DNA of 64,000 bases, taken from contig CAVYZL010000006.1 of assembly GCA_963773055.1 (NCBI GenBank), forward strand, positions 186,001 through 250,000. The letters are read 5' to 3'. The translations under genes and the position numbers were made by a program. Of this stretch, positions 28,987-36,705 are shown one piece after another. The stretch is from PALSA-612 sp963773055. Its GTDB lineage: Bacteria; Actinomycetota; Thermoleophilia; Gaiellales; Gaiellaceae. Position 1 is the stretch's first letter. Every line of letters starts with the position of its first letter. Under the pieces are notes generated by a model. It saw only the letters and a program-made list of their open reading frames with translations. It ran no database searches and was not told the origin of the DNA.

Positions 28987-30191
28987 GTCGCGGCGGCGAT
29001 CTGGCGATGCCGTGCGGCTGCGAGCTCGGCCTCGAGCGATGCGATGCGGACGAAGCCCGCGGCCGCCTCGTGGGGGAACGTCTCGCCCGGCGCATACGAG
29101 GCGAGCGTCTCTGCATACAGCGCGTTCGGCGACCGGCGGCCGTCGACGGTTGCCGACCCTGCCTGAAGCAGAAGGCGGACGTCGCCGTCGACGAGCGCCT
29201 GCGTCATGTCGACGAACGCGTCGATCGCGACGCGCGCGGGGTTGTACCACTGACCCTCGTAGACGAGCTCCGTCCAGGCCACCTCGAGCTGGCGCTTGAT
29301 CCGGAGCTCGGCCTTCGTCAAGACGAGATCCTCGAGCGACCTGTGGGCTTCGATCAGCGCGATCGCGGCCGGCGCCTCGTACACCTCGCGGCTCTTGATG
29401 CCGACGGCGCGGTTCTCGACCATGTCGATCCGCCCGACGCCGTACGCGCCCGCCCTCGCGTTCAGCTCGGCGACCAGCTCGTGAAGGGGGAGCGAGACGC
29501 CGTCGATCGCGACGGGCAGCCCCGCCTCGAACTCCACCTCTACCTCCTCCGGGGCCGGCGCCGCGTGAGGATCTGCGGTGAGCTCGTACGGCTCCTCGGG
29601 CGGCGCCTGCCACGGGTCCTCGAGGACGCCGCACTCGATCGATCGCCCGAAGAGGTTCTCGTCGATCGAGTACGGAGACGCGGCTGTCTGGGCGACCGGG
29701 ATCCCCTTCGCGATCGCGTACTCGATCTCCTCGTCGCGCGTCCAGACCGTGTCGCGGAGCGGCGCGATCACCTCGACGCCCGGATAGTTGGCGCGGAAGG
29801 AGAGCTCGAAGCGGAGCTGGTCGTTGCCTTTCCCCGTGCAGCCGTGCACGACCGCGTCCGCGTCGAGCTCGATCGCAATCTCCGCTACTGCGGCCGCGAT
29901 CACGGGCCGAGACAGCGCCGAGACGAGGGGATAGCGGCCCTCGTACAGGGCGTTCGCCTTGAGCGCCTTTGCCACCTGCTCGTCGGCGAACGCCTCCCTG
30001 CGGTCGACGACCAGGACGTCGGCTGCGCCTGCAGCCTCGCCGCGCTCGATCGACGCGTCGATGTCGAACGCCTGCCCGACGTCGACGAGCACCGCGACTA
30101 CGCGATCGAAGGCGTAGTCCTCGATCAGCCAGGACACGATGCAGCTCGTGTCGAGGCCGCCGCTGAACGCGACGACCGCCGTGCGGCTCAC
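28983..30191 (-). CDS. argG: Argininosuccinate synthase
   Basis: This 402-residue enzyme joins citrulline and aspartate using ATP. The PP-loop AFSGGLDTSC is at residues 8-17, and the family motifs VHGCTGKGNDQLRFE, SIDENLFGRSIECG and LHELVAELN are present. The start is GTG 30191, overlapping the argR stop as GTGA. The stop overlaps the argH ATG. The three genes argR-argG-argH form one coupled operon. Confidence 0.96.
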   Translation of the reverse strand: MSRTAVVAFSGGLDTSCIVSWLIEDYAFDRVVAVLVDVGQAFDIDASIERGEAAGAADVLVVDRREAFADEQVAKALKANALYEGRYPLVSALSRPVIAAAVAEIAIELDADAVVHGCTGKGNDQLRFELSFRANYPGVEVIAPLRDTVWTRDEEIEYAIAKGIPVAQTAASPYSIDENLFGRSIECGVLEDPWQAPPEEPYELTADPHAAPAPEEVEVEFEAGLPVAIDGVSLPLHELVAELNARAGAYGVGRIDMVENRAVGIKSREVYEAPAAIALIEAHRSLEDLVLTKAELRIKRQLEVAWTELVYEGQWYNPARVAIDAFVDMTQALVDGDVRLLLQAGSATVDGRRSPNALYAETLASYAPGETFPHEAAAGFVRIASLEAELAAARHRQIAAAT

Positions 30192-30652
30192 GCGCCGTCG
30201 CCTTCCAGATGGTGCCGCAGCAGCTCGGCGACGTCCTTCCCCGAGCTGCCCTCGCGCGCGGCGACGAAAATCGTGTTCTCCCCCGCGACCGTTCCCACGA
30301 TGTCACCGAGGACGGCTGCGTCGATCGCATCGGCGAGCGGCGTCGCATAGCCCGCCGGCGTCTTCAGCACGACGAGCTGGCCCGTGGGCTCGATCGACAT
30401 CGCGTGGCGGCGGAGCGCCGCCGTCAGGTCGTTGAGCCGGTCGAGGTCGCCGCTGCCGGGAAGCGCGTAGACGAGACGCCCCCCGACGCCCCGGACCTTG
30501 ACGAGGCCGAGCTGATGGATGTCGCGCGAGACGGTCGCCTGCACGGCCTCGATGCCCTCTTCGCGAAGCGCCTCGACGACGTCGCTCTGTGTCGAGAGCG
30601 CCCGCTCCTGGACGAGCCGGAGGATCGCGCCCTGGCGGTCGTACTTCTGCAT
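30188..30652 (-). CDS. argR: Arginine repressor ArgR
   Basis: This 154-residue regulator has an N-terminal winged helix (DRQGAILRLVQERALSTQSD, EAVQATVSRDIHQLGLVKV) and the C-terminal hexamer/arginine-binding domain with GTVAGENTIFVA and DAAVLGDIV. It represses arginine synthesis when arginine is bound. It heads the argR-argG-argH operon. ARG-box-like palindromes cover its start codon, which implies autoregulation. I start at MQKYDR, the family N-terminus. Confidence 0.95.
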   Translation of the reverse strand: MQKYDRQGAILRLVQERALSTQSDVVEALREEGIEAVQATVSRDIHQLGLVKVRGVGGRLVYALPGSGDLDRLNDLTAALRRHAMSIEPTGQLVVLKTPAGYATPLADAIDAAVLGDIVGTVAGENTIFVAAREGSSGKDVAELLRHHLEGDGA

Positions 30653-30686
30653 TCGCGTATTATGCAGAAATCTCGCATCTATGCAG
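30646..30686. promoter_or_regulatory. Pair of ARG-box-like operators over the argR start
   Basis: TCTGCAT-N9-ATGCAGA (30646-30668) is a perfect inverted repeat covering the argR start codon. A second palindrome, GCATCTATGC (30675-30684), lies about 22 bases further on. TGCAT half-sites about two helical turns apart fit binding by an ArgR hexamer. The divergent hyuA start is 48 bases away. Confidence 0.65.
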
Positions 30687-30733
30687 TAGGGCGTGCGGCT
30701 GCAGCGCGCCTTCGGTCTCGTAGAGTCGCACGT

Positions 30734-32473
30734 GTGGCCATCCTTGGCATCGACGTCGGCGGCACGTTCACGGATGCGGTGCTGCTGGACGACGGCGTGG
30801 TGCGGACGGCGAAGGTCCCGACCGCTGCGTCGCAGGAGGAGTCGGTGCTCGCCGCGGCAGCAGAGGTCGGTGCTAGCGCCGTCGAGCGCTTCTCGCACGG
30901 CACGACGATCGCCACGAACGCGCTGCTCGAGCGCAAAGGCGCTCGCACGGCCCTCGTCGCGACGGAGGGCTTCGAGCATCTGCTCCACCTTCGCCGCCAG
31001 ACCCGCGCTCATCTCTACCGCCCCTGCGCGCCGCAGCCCGAGCCGCTCGTGCCGCTCGAGCGCTCGTACGGCGTCACCGAGCGCATCGGACCGGATGGCG
31101 TCCTGAAGCCGCTCGACCTCGACTCACTGCCGCCGGTCGACGGCGAGGCGATCGCCGTCTGCCTCCTCTTCGCCTTTCGCGACCCGACACACGAGCGCGC
31201 GGTCGCCGATCGCCTGCGGGTGGCGTACCCCTCGGCGCACGTCGTCGCCTCGCACGAGATCGCACCGGAGTTCCGCGAGTACGAGCGCGCCTCGACCGTC
31301 GCCGCCGACGCGTATCTCGGGCCGACGTGCGGCCGCTACTTCCGGGCGCTGGGTGAGGCGTGCCGCGCGGCGGGGCTGCCCGAACCGCTCGTCATGCGCT
31401 CGTCCGGCGGCGTCGTGAGCGCGGAAGACGCCGCAGCCCATCCGGCGCTCGTCCTCGTCTCCGGACCGGCCGCCGGGACGGTCGGCGCCGGCCTCGTCGC
31501 GAAGCGGGCGGGGATCGACAACGCGATCGCCTTCGACATGGGCGGCACCTCGACCGACGTGTCGCTCGTCGTCGGCGGCAGCGCCGAGCGGACCGTCGAG
31601 CGGAGCGTCGGCGGCTTCCCGATCCGGCTGCCGATGGTCGACATCCACACCGTCGGTGCGGGCGGCGGCTCGATCGTGTGGCGGGACTCAGGCGGGGCGC
31701 TCCGCGTCGGGCCGGAGAGCGCCGGCGCGATCCCCGGCCCCGCGTGTTACGGCAACGGCGGCACGAGGCCGACCGTCACCGACGCCAACCTCTTGCTCGG
31801 CCGGCTGCCGGCGGCGCTGGCAGGCGGGCTCGAGCTCGACCGCGGAGCGGCGGAGCAGGCGCTCTCCGGCATCGACCCGGTCGACGCGATCGAGATCGTG
31901 AACGCCGAGATGCTCCGTGCCCTCCGCGTCGTCTCCGTCGAGCGCGGGCACGATCCACGTGACTTCGCGCTGGTCGCGTTCGGCGGCGCGGGGCCCCTGC
32001 ACGCCTGTGCGCTCGCAGAGGAGCTCGGCATCGACACGGTGCTCGTGCCCGGAGCAGCCGGCGTGCTCTCCGCGCTCGGGCTCGTCGTCAGCGACGAGCG
32101 CCGCGACGCCGTCGTCTCGTACGTCTGCCCTCTCGACGCCGCGCCCGACCTGCCCGAGGCGGGGGAGGCAGATCTGCGCTACCGGGGCCAGTCGTTCGAG
32201 CTGACCGTGCAGCTCGGGCCGGACCTCGCGGAGCGCTTCCACCGGGCGCACGAGGAGCGCTATGGCGTCGCGTACGCGGATCGCGCGGTCGAGCTCGTCG
32301 CCGTGCGGACGGCCGAGATCTCGCCCGGACCGGAGATAGCGTTCCCGCCTGCGGAGCCGCTCGAGGTCGCTGGCCCGTCCGTCCTCGAGCTCGACGGCGC
32401 CACCTGCTGGATCCCCCCTGGGTGGGTGGGGGTTAGGGATGGGGATACCACGCTCCGGGTGACGCGACAGTGA
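30734..32473 (+). CDS. hyuA: Hydantoinase/oxoprolinase family protein, subunit A
   Basis: This 579-residue ATPase-fold protein has the actin-like phosphate motif GIDVGGTFTDAVL at its N-terminus, HGTTIATNALLERKGA near 60, FDMGGTSTDVSLV near 270 and FGGAGPLHACALAEELG near 415. The HyuA/HyuB pair hydrolyses hydantoins, 5-oxoproline or related cyclic imides with ATP. It is shorter than most HyuA proteins, mainly at the C-terminus. The start is GTG 30734. The stop overlaps the hyuB GTG. Confidence 0.9.
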   Translation: MAILGIDVGGTFTDAVLLDDGVVRTAKVPTAASQEESVLAAAAEVGASAVERFSHGTTIATNALLERKGARTALVATEGFEHLLHLRRQTRAHLYRPCAPQPEPLVPLERSYGVTERIGPDGVLKPLDLDSLPPVDGEAIAVCLLFAFRDPTHERAVADRLRVAYPSAHVVASHEIAPEFREYERASTVAADAYLGPTCGRYFRALGEACRAAGLPEPLVMRSSGGVVSAEDAAAHPALVLVSGPAAGTVGAGLVAKRAGIDNAIAFDMGGTSTDVSLVVGGSAERTVERSVGGFPIRLPMVDIHTVGAGGGSIVWRDSGGALRVGPESAGAIPGPACYGNGGTRPTVTDANLLLGRLPAALAGGLELDRGAAEQALSGIDPVDAIEIVNAEMLRALRVVSVERGHDPRDFALVAFGGAGPLHACALAEELGIDTVLVPGAAGVLSALGLVVSDERRDAVVSYVCPLDAAPDLPEAGEADLRYRGQSFELTVQLGPDLAERFHRAHEERYGVAYADRAVELVAVRTAEISPGPEIAFPPAEPLEVAGPSVLELDGATCWIPPGWVGVRDGDTTLRVTRQ

Positions 32474-33951
32474 ATATTCAGCTCCAAGTTCTCGGCGCGC
32501 AGCTTCGCGCTATCGCCGAGGAGATGGGGGCGGCGCTCGTCCGCTCGGCCTTCTCGGCGAACATCAAGGAGCGACGGGACTGCTCGACCGCCCTCTTCGA
32601 CGAGCGCGGGCGAATGATCGTCCAGGCGGAGCACATTCCGGTGCACCTCGGGGCGATGCCCGAGGCGGTCGATGCGGTCAGGGCGCGCGACCCGGCTCCC
32701 GGTGAGGTCTACGTGATCAACGACCCCTTCACTGGCGGCACGCACCTCCCGGACATCACGCTCGTCTCGCGGATCCCGTGCGGCTACGCGTGCTCGCGCG
32801 CGCACCACGCCGACGTCGGCGGCATGGAGCCGGCCAGCCTGCCGGCGACGTCGACCGACATCTACCAGGAAGGTCTCGTGCTGCCGCCGGTGCGGCTCGA
32901 CGGCGAGCTGCTGACGGTCATGCTCGCGAACATGCGTAACCCCGAGGAGCGCCGCGGCGACCTCGAGGCACAGCTCTCGGCCCACCGGCTCGCGGAGTGG
33001 CGACTGGCGGAGCTCGTCGAGCGGCGCGGCGCCGACGCGGTGGCAGAGGCGATGGATGAGCTCTACCGCTATTCCGAGCGGGTCGTTCGCGCCGCGATCT
33101 CCCGTCTTCCGGACGGGCGCTACGAGGCGGAGGACTCGCTCGAGCCGGCGGAGGGCGAGCTCGTGCTCCGGGCGGCCGTGACGATCGCGGGCGACGAGGT
33201 GACGATCGACTTCAAGGGGACGTCCTCGCAGCACGAAGGGAACCTCAATTGCCCGCTGGCCGTCACGAGGTCGGCCTGCTACTTCGTCGTTCGCTGCCTG
33301 ACCGAGCCCGACCTTCCTTCTTCCGGCGGCGCGTACGCGCCCGTCCACGTGACGGCCCCGGAGGGGTCGGCGCTCAACGCGCTGCCGCCGGCTGCGGTCG
33401 TCGCCGGCAACACGGAGACGTCCAGCCGCATCGTCGACGTTGTCTTCGCCGCTTTCGGCCAGGCGATCCCGGTGCCTGCCCAGGGTCAGGGGACGATGAA
33501 CAACGTTACGTTCGGCAACCGGTCGTTCACGTACTACGAGACTCTTTCCGGGGGCCAGGGAGCCTGCCCGGACGCGGACGGGCCGAGCGCGGTGCACGTC
33601 GCGATGTCGAACACGCTGAACACGCCGGTCGAGGCGCTCGAGCTCGCATATCCGCTTCGGGTCGAGCGCTATGCGTTGCGCACTGGCTCGGGCGGCGGCG
33701 GCGCACACCGTGGCGGGGACGGCGTGATCCGCGAGCTGCGGGTGCTCGAGGACTGCCGCCTCTCGCTCCTGACCGAGCGGCGGCTGTACGCGCCGCGCGG
33801 CGTTGAGGGTGGTGAGGACGGCGAGCGGGGACGCAACCTCCTGAACGGCGAGGAGCTGCCGCCGAAGGTGTCGCGTGCCGTGTCGGCTGGCGACCTGCTG
33901 CGGATCGAGACGCCGGGCGGCGGCGGCTACGGCCCGCCCGCCCAGGGCTAG
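32470..33951 (+). CDS. hyuB: Hydantoinase/oxoprolinase family protein, subunit B
   Basis: This 493-residue protein shows the HyuB pattern: IAEEMGAALVRSAFSANIKERRDCS near the N-terminus, INDPFTGGTHLPD near 85, RAHHADVGGMEP near 117 and NTETSSRIVDVV near 315, ending ETPGGGGYG. It acts with HyuA as one ATP-dependent imidase. The overlap with hyuA is GTGA. The substrate is not shown by the context. The nearest operon is arginine synthesis, read divergently. Confidence 0.9.
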   Translation: MNIQLQVLGAQLRAIAEEMGAALVRSAFSANIKERRDCSTALFDERGRMIVQAEHIPVHLGAMPEAVDAVRARDPAPGEVYVINDPFTGGTHLPDITLVSRIPCGYACSRAHHADVGGMEPASLPATSTDIYQEGLVLPPVRLDGELLTVMLANMRNPEERRGDLEAQLSAHRLAEWRLAELVERRGADAVAEAMDELYRYSERVVRAAISRLPDGRYEAEDSLEPAEGELVLRAAVTIAGDEVTIDFKGTSSQHEGNLNCPLAVTRSACYFVVRCLTEPDLPSSGGAYAPVHVTAPEGSALNALPPAAVVAGNTETSSRIVDVVFAAFGQAIPVPAQGQGTMNNVTFGNRSFTYYETLSGGQGACPDADGPSAVHVAMSNTLNTPVEALELAYPLRVERYALRTGSGGGGAHRGGDGVIRELRVLEDCRLSLLTERRLYAPRGVEGGEDGERGRNLLNGEELPPKVSRAVSAGDLLRIETPGGGGYGPPAQG

Positions 33952-33954
33952 GGG

Positions 33955-36138
33955 TCAGTCCCCCGCGTCTTCGAGCGCCGGCCGCCGGGGGCTCGGCCGG
34001 ACGAAGAGCATCTTCCCGGCCCACCTGGGTAGCCACCAGTTCCATTCGCCCGCGATCTGCATGATTGACGGCACGAGCAGTGCCCGGATCACCGTCGCGT
34101 CGAAGATGATCCCCGCCGCGAGCCCGATTCCGAACTGCTTGACGTCGACGCCCGGGCTCGTCGAGAGCACGAAGAACGCGAACATGAGCACGAGAGCCGC
34201 GCTCGTCACGAGCTTGCCGGTGCGCGCGAGACCGAGCGCGATCGCCGACTTCGTCTCCCCGGTCTCGTCGTACGCCTCGCGCATCCGGCTGACCATGAAC
34301 ACCTCGTAGTCCATCGACAACCCGTAGAGGAACGCGAAGATCATCAGCGGGATCCAGGAGATGATCGCGTCGGTCGGATGGACGTTCCAGATCGCCTCCG
34401 AGCCGTTGCCCATCTGGAAGATGAAGACGATGATCCCGAACGCCGCTCCGAGCGAGAGCAGGTTGAGGATCACGGCCTTGACGGACAGGAACACGGAGCG
34501 GAATGCGCGCATCAGCAGGATCAGCGTCAGGACGATCACGAACAGAAGGACGTACGGGAACTTCCCGTACACGGCGTGCACGAAGTCCCTGTCCTCGGGG
34601 GCGGTGCCGCCGAGGGCGACGCGTGTGCCATTGCCGAGCTCCGACTCGAGCGAGGGAAGCACGGTCTTCTGCAGGTGCGTGATCGTCCGGTTCGTCGAGT
34701 CTGCAGCGCCGTCCTCCGACGGGAAAGCCTCCACGAGCTGGCTCGTGCTGCGCCTCCAGGCGGCCGGAGCGGCGGCGCCGTCGATCCCTTCCGTCTGCGC
34801 GAGGCGGTCGGCCGTTGCGACGGCAGCTGAACGCGACCCGTTGTTCTCGATCAGCACGACGAGTGGCTTGAGCACGCCAGGTGAGATGCCGGCGTCGGTC
34901 AGTCGCCGGAGCCCGATCACGGCATCCTGCGTCTTCGCGCCCGCAAGCGAATTCGCCTGTGCTTCGGCGGCGTGGAGCTGAACTGCCGGGATCATCAGCA
35001 GCGCGACGATCGCGATCCCGATGCCAGCAGTCAGGTACGGGCGCCGCATGACGATGTGCGACCAGCGCCACCAGAAGCCCCGCTCCTCGTCCGTTCCCTC
35101 GACGATCCGCTTCGGCATCACGCGAACGGAGTTGATCCGCCGGCCGAGGAGAGAGAGCATCGCGGGCAGGAACGTGATCGCCGCGCAGACGGAGACGAGC
35201 GGGATCAAGAGGCCGCCGATCCCGATCGAGCGGATGACGGGGATCGGGATCAAGACCATGGACATCAGCCCGATCGCGACCGTGGAGCCGGAGACGATCA
35301 CCGAGCGCCCGGCGTGGGTCATCGTCTCCACGACAGCCGAGTCGACGTCGTTGCCGTGCCGCAGCTCGTCGCGGAAGCGGAAGATCATCAGCAGCGCATA
35401 GTCGATCGCCACGCCGAGCCCGACGAGCGCGACGAGGAACTGCACGATCAGCGAGACGTTCGTGATGTACGTGAGCGCCCAGATCAGCGTGAACGTGTTC
35501 AGGATCGAGGCAACCGCCATCAGGAGCGGCATCACCACGGCCGGCAGCGTCCCGAAGACGAACAGCAGGATGACCGTCGCGCCGAGCCCGCCGATCAGCG
35601 CCTCCGTGAGGACGCTCGGCCCGTTCGAGTCCCCGCCCTCGGAGTCGTAGAGCGCATCCCTCCCTGTCACGTTGACCACGACGTCCTGGGGAACGGCTGC
35701 CTCGAACGCCTGCCGGATCTCGCCTGTGCCCGCGTCGGCGCTGAAGCTCTGCTGGCCGGGCGGATAGATGGTCGCGAACATCGTCCGGCCGTCCTTCGAG
35801 GCGTAGGCGTCGTTGCCGTCCGTGGTGAAGAACGACCCGACGCGGAAGTTCGGATATGCGGCAGAGACCTTGCCGATGGCCACCGCGAGGTCGTTGTCCG
35901 CCCGCAGATCCCGGTCCGCGTGGAAGACGACCACGTTCGGCGGCTGGCCGCCCGTCCCGAAGGTCTTGAGCGTCCGCTGATTCGCCTCGTAGGCGGAGAA
36001 GCCCGGGATCGAGAACTCCTCGAGCCAGCGGCTCGAGACGGCCATGGCCGAGTACGCGCCGAGCAAGGTCAGGAAGATCCACGCCACGATCACGAGGCGG
36101 CGGTGGCGCATGACGATGTGCGCGAGTCCCTCGAGCAT
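33955..36138 (-). CDS. MMPL-family RND transporter
   Basis: This 727-residue protein has 11 or 12 membrane helices in two RND halves with two large external loops (about 40-185 and 400-530). The motifs GVAIDYALLMIFRFRDELRHG near 245 and YGLSMDYEVFMVSRMREAYDE near 610 are the paired helix-4/helix-10 segments carrying the proton-relay Asp-Tyr. Members export lipids or hydrophobic compounds in Actinomycetota. The gene converges on hyuB with three bases between the stops. Confidence 0.92.
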   Translation of the reverse strand: MLEGLAHIVMRHRRLVIVAWIFLTLLGAYSAMAVSSRWLEEFSIPGFSAYEANQRTLKTFGTGGQPPNVVVFHADRDLRADNDLAVAIGKVSAAYPNFRVGSFFTTDGNDAYASKDGRTMFATIYPPGQQSFSADAGTGEIRQAFEAAVPQDVVVNVTGRDALYDSEGGDSNGPSVLTEALIGGLGATVILLFVFGTLPAVVMPLLMAVASILNTFTLIWALTYITNVSLIVQFLVALVGLGVAIDYALLMIFRFRDELRHGNDVDSAVVETMTHAGRSVIVSGSTVAIGLMSMVLIPIPVIRSIGIGGLLIPLVSVCAAITFLPAMLSLLGRRINSVRVMPKRIVEGTDEERGFWWRWSHIVMRRPYLTAGIGIAIVALLMIPAVQLHAAEAQANSLAGAKTQDAVIGLRRLTDAGISPGVLKPLVVLIENNGSRSAAVATADRLAQTEGIDGAAAPAAWRRSTSQLVEAFPSEDGAADSTNRTITHLQKTVLPSLESELGNGTRVALGGTAPEDRDFVHAVYGKFPYVLLFVIVLTLILLMRAFRSVFLSVKAVILNLLSLGAAFGIIVFIFQMGNGSEAIWNVHPTDAIISWIPLMIFAFLYGLSMDYEVFMVSRMREAYDETGETKSAIALGLARTGKLVTSAALVLMFAFFVLSTSPGVDVKQFGIGLAAGIIFDATVIRALLVPSIMQIAGEWNWWLPRWAGKMLFVRPSPRRPALEDAGD

Positions 36139-36158
36139 CCCCTAGAAGCTATCCTGCC

Positions 36159-36416
36159 ATGGTCGTGTGGGAGGCGATCTTCCTCCTCATAGTGTTGAAG
36201 ATCCCGGTGGTCTACGTCTGCTGCGTCGTGTGGTGGGCGATCCGCGCCGAGCCAAGGCCGTTCGACGGGCTCGAGCCGGCTGTGATTGCGGCGCCGCCGG
36301 AGACCGATCCGCGGCCGGGCGCCGACCTGCGCCGCTACCGGCCTTCCCGCGGCCCCGGGCCGCACGGCCGGCCGCTTCGCACGTACTCTCGCCGACCCGC
36401 TAGGGTCACCGCGTGA
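36159..36416 (+). CDS. Small single-helix membrane protein
   Basis: This 85-residue protein has one N-terminal membrane helix (about 5-27, EAIFLLIVLKIPVVYVCCVV) and a Pro/Arg-rich cytoplasmic tail with the segment ADLRRYRPSRGPGPHGRP. I do not recognise it. It diverges from the MMPL gene by 20 bases, and its stop overlaps the GTG of the next small membrane protein. Together with that gene it leads into the 2-oxoglutarate dehydrogenase gene. Confidence 0.6.
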   Translation: MVVWEAIFLLIVLKIPVVYVCCVVWWAIRAEPRPFDGLEPAVIAAPPETDPRPGADLRRYRPSRGPGPHGRPLRTYSRRPARVTA

Positions 36417-36685
36417 GCACGAACGGGACCAGCGAGGCGCACGCCGAGCGGACGTCCCTCGACATGATCGCCGGGCTCCTCGCCTCGGCGGCGCTCTTTT
36501 TCGCCCTGCTCGCGCTCGCGTTCCATCCTCTCGTCGTCTCCGTCGCCGCGTTCCTTCTCGGTCTCACATCCGCCGGCATGAGCCGCCACCACGAGCGGTT
36601 GGCCGGTGTCGCGCTCGCCGTCGCCGGTGTCTGCTTCATCGCGGGCATGGCGATCGCCGTGACCACCCACAACTCGCTCTGGTAG
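36413..36685 (+). CDS. Small two- or three-helix membrane protein
   Basis: This 90-residue protein has a short hydrophilic N-terminus and about three hydrophobic segments (MIAGLLASAALFFALLALAF, VVSVAAFLLGLTSAG, VALAVAGVCFIAGMAIAV). No family is recognised. GTG 36413 overlaps the preceding stop. The sucA start is 20 bases downstream, so cotranscription is likely. Confidence 0.6.
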   Translation: MSTNGTSEAHAERTSLDMIAGLLASAALFFALLALAFHPLVVSVAAFLLGLTSAGMSRHHERLAGVALAVAGVCFIAGMAIAVTTHNSLW

Positions 36686-36705
36686 ACCGGCGCCGGGGTG
36701 AGACC

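Noticed and set aside
27343..30348. 1001-codon reverse open frame across argG, argH and the TolB-like gene
   Set aside because: It is real only where it follows argH. The parts over argG and the TolB-like gene are high-G+C shadow frames.
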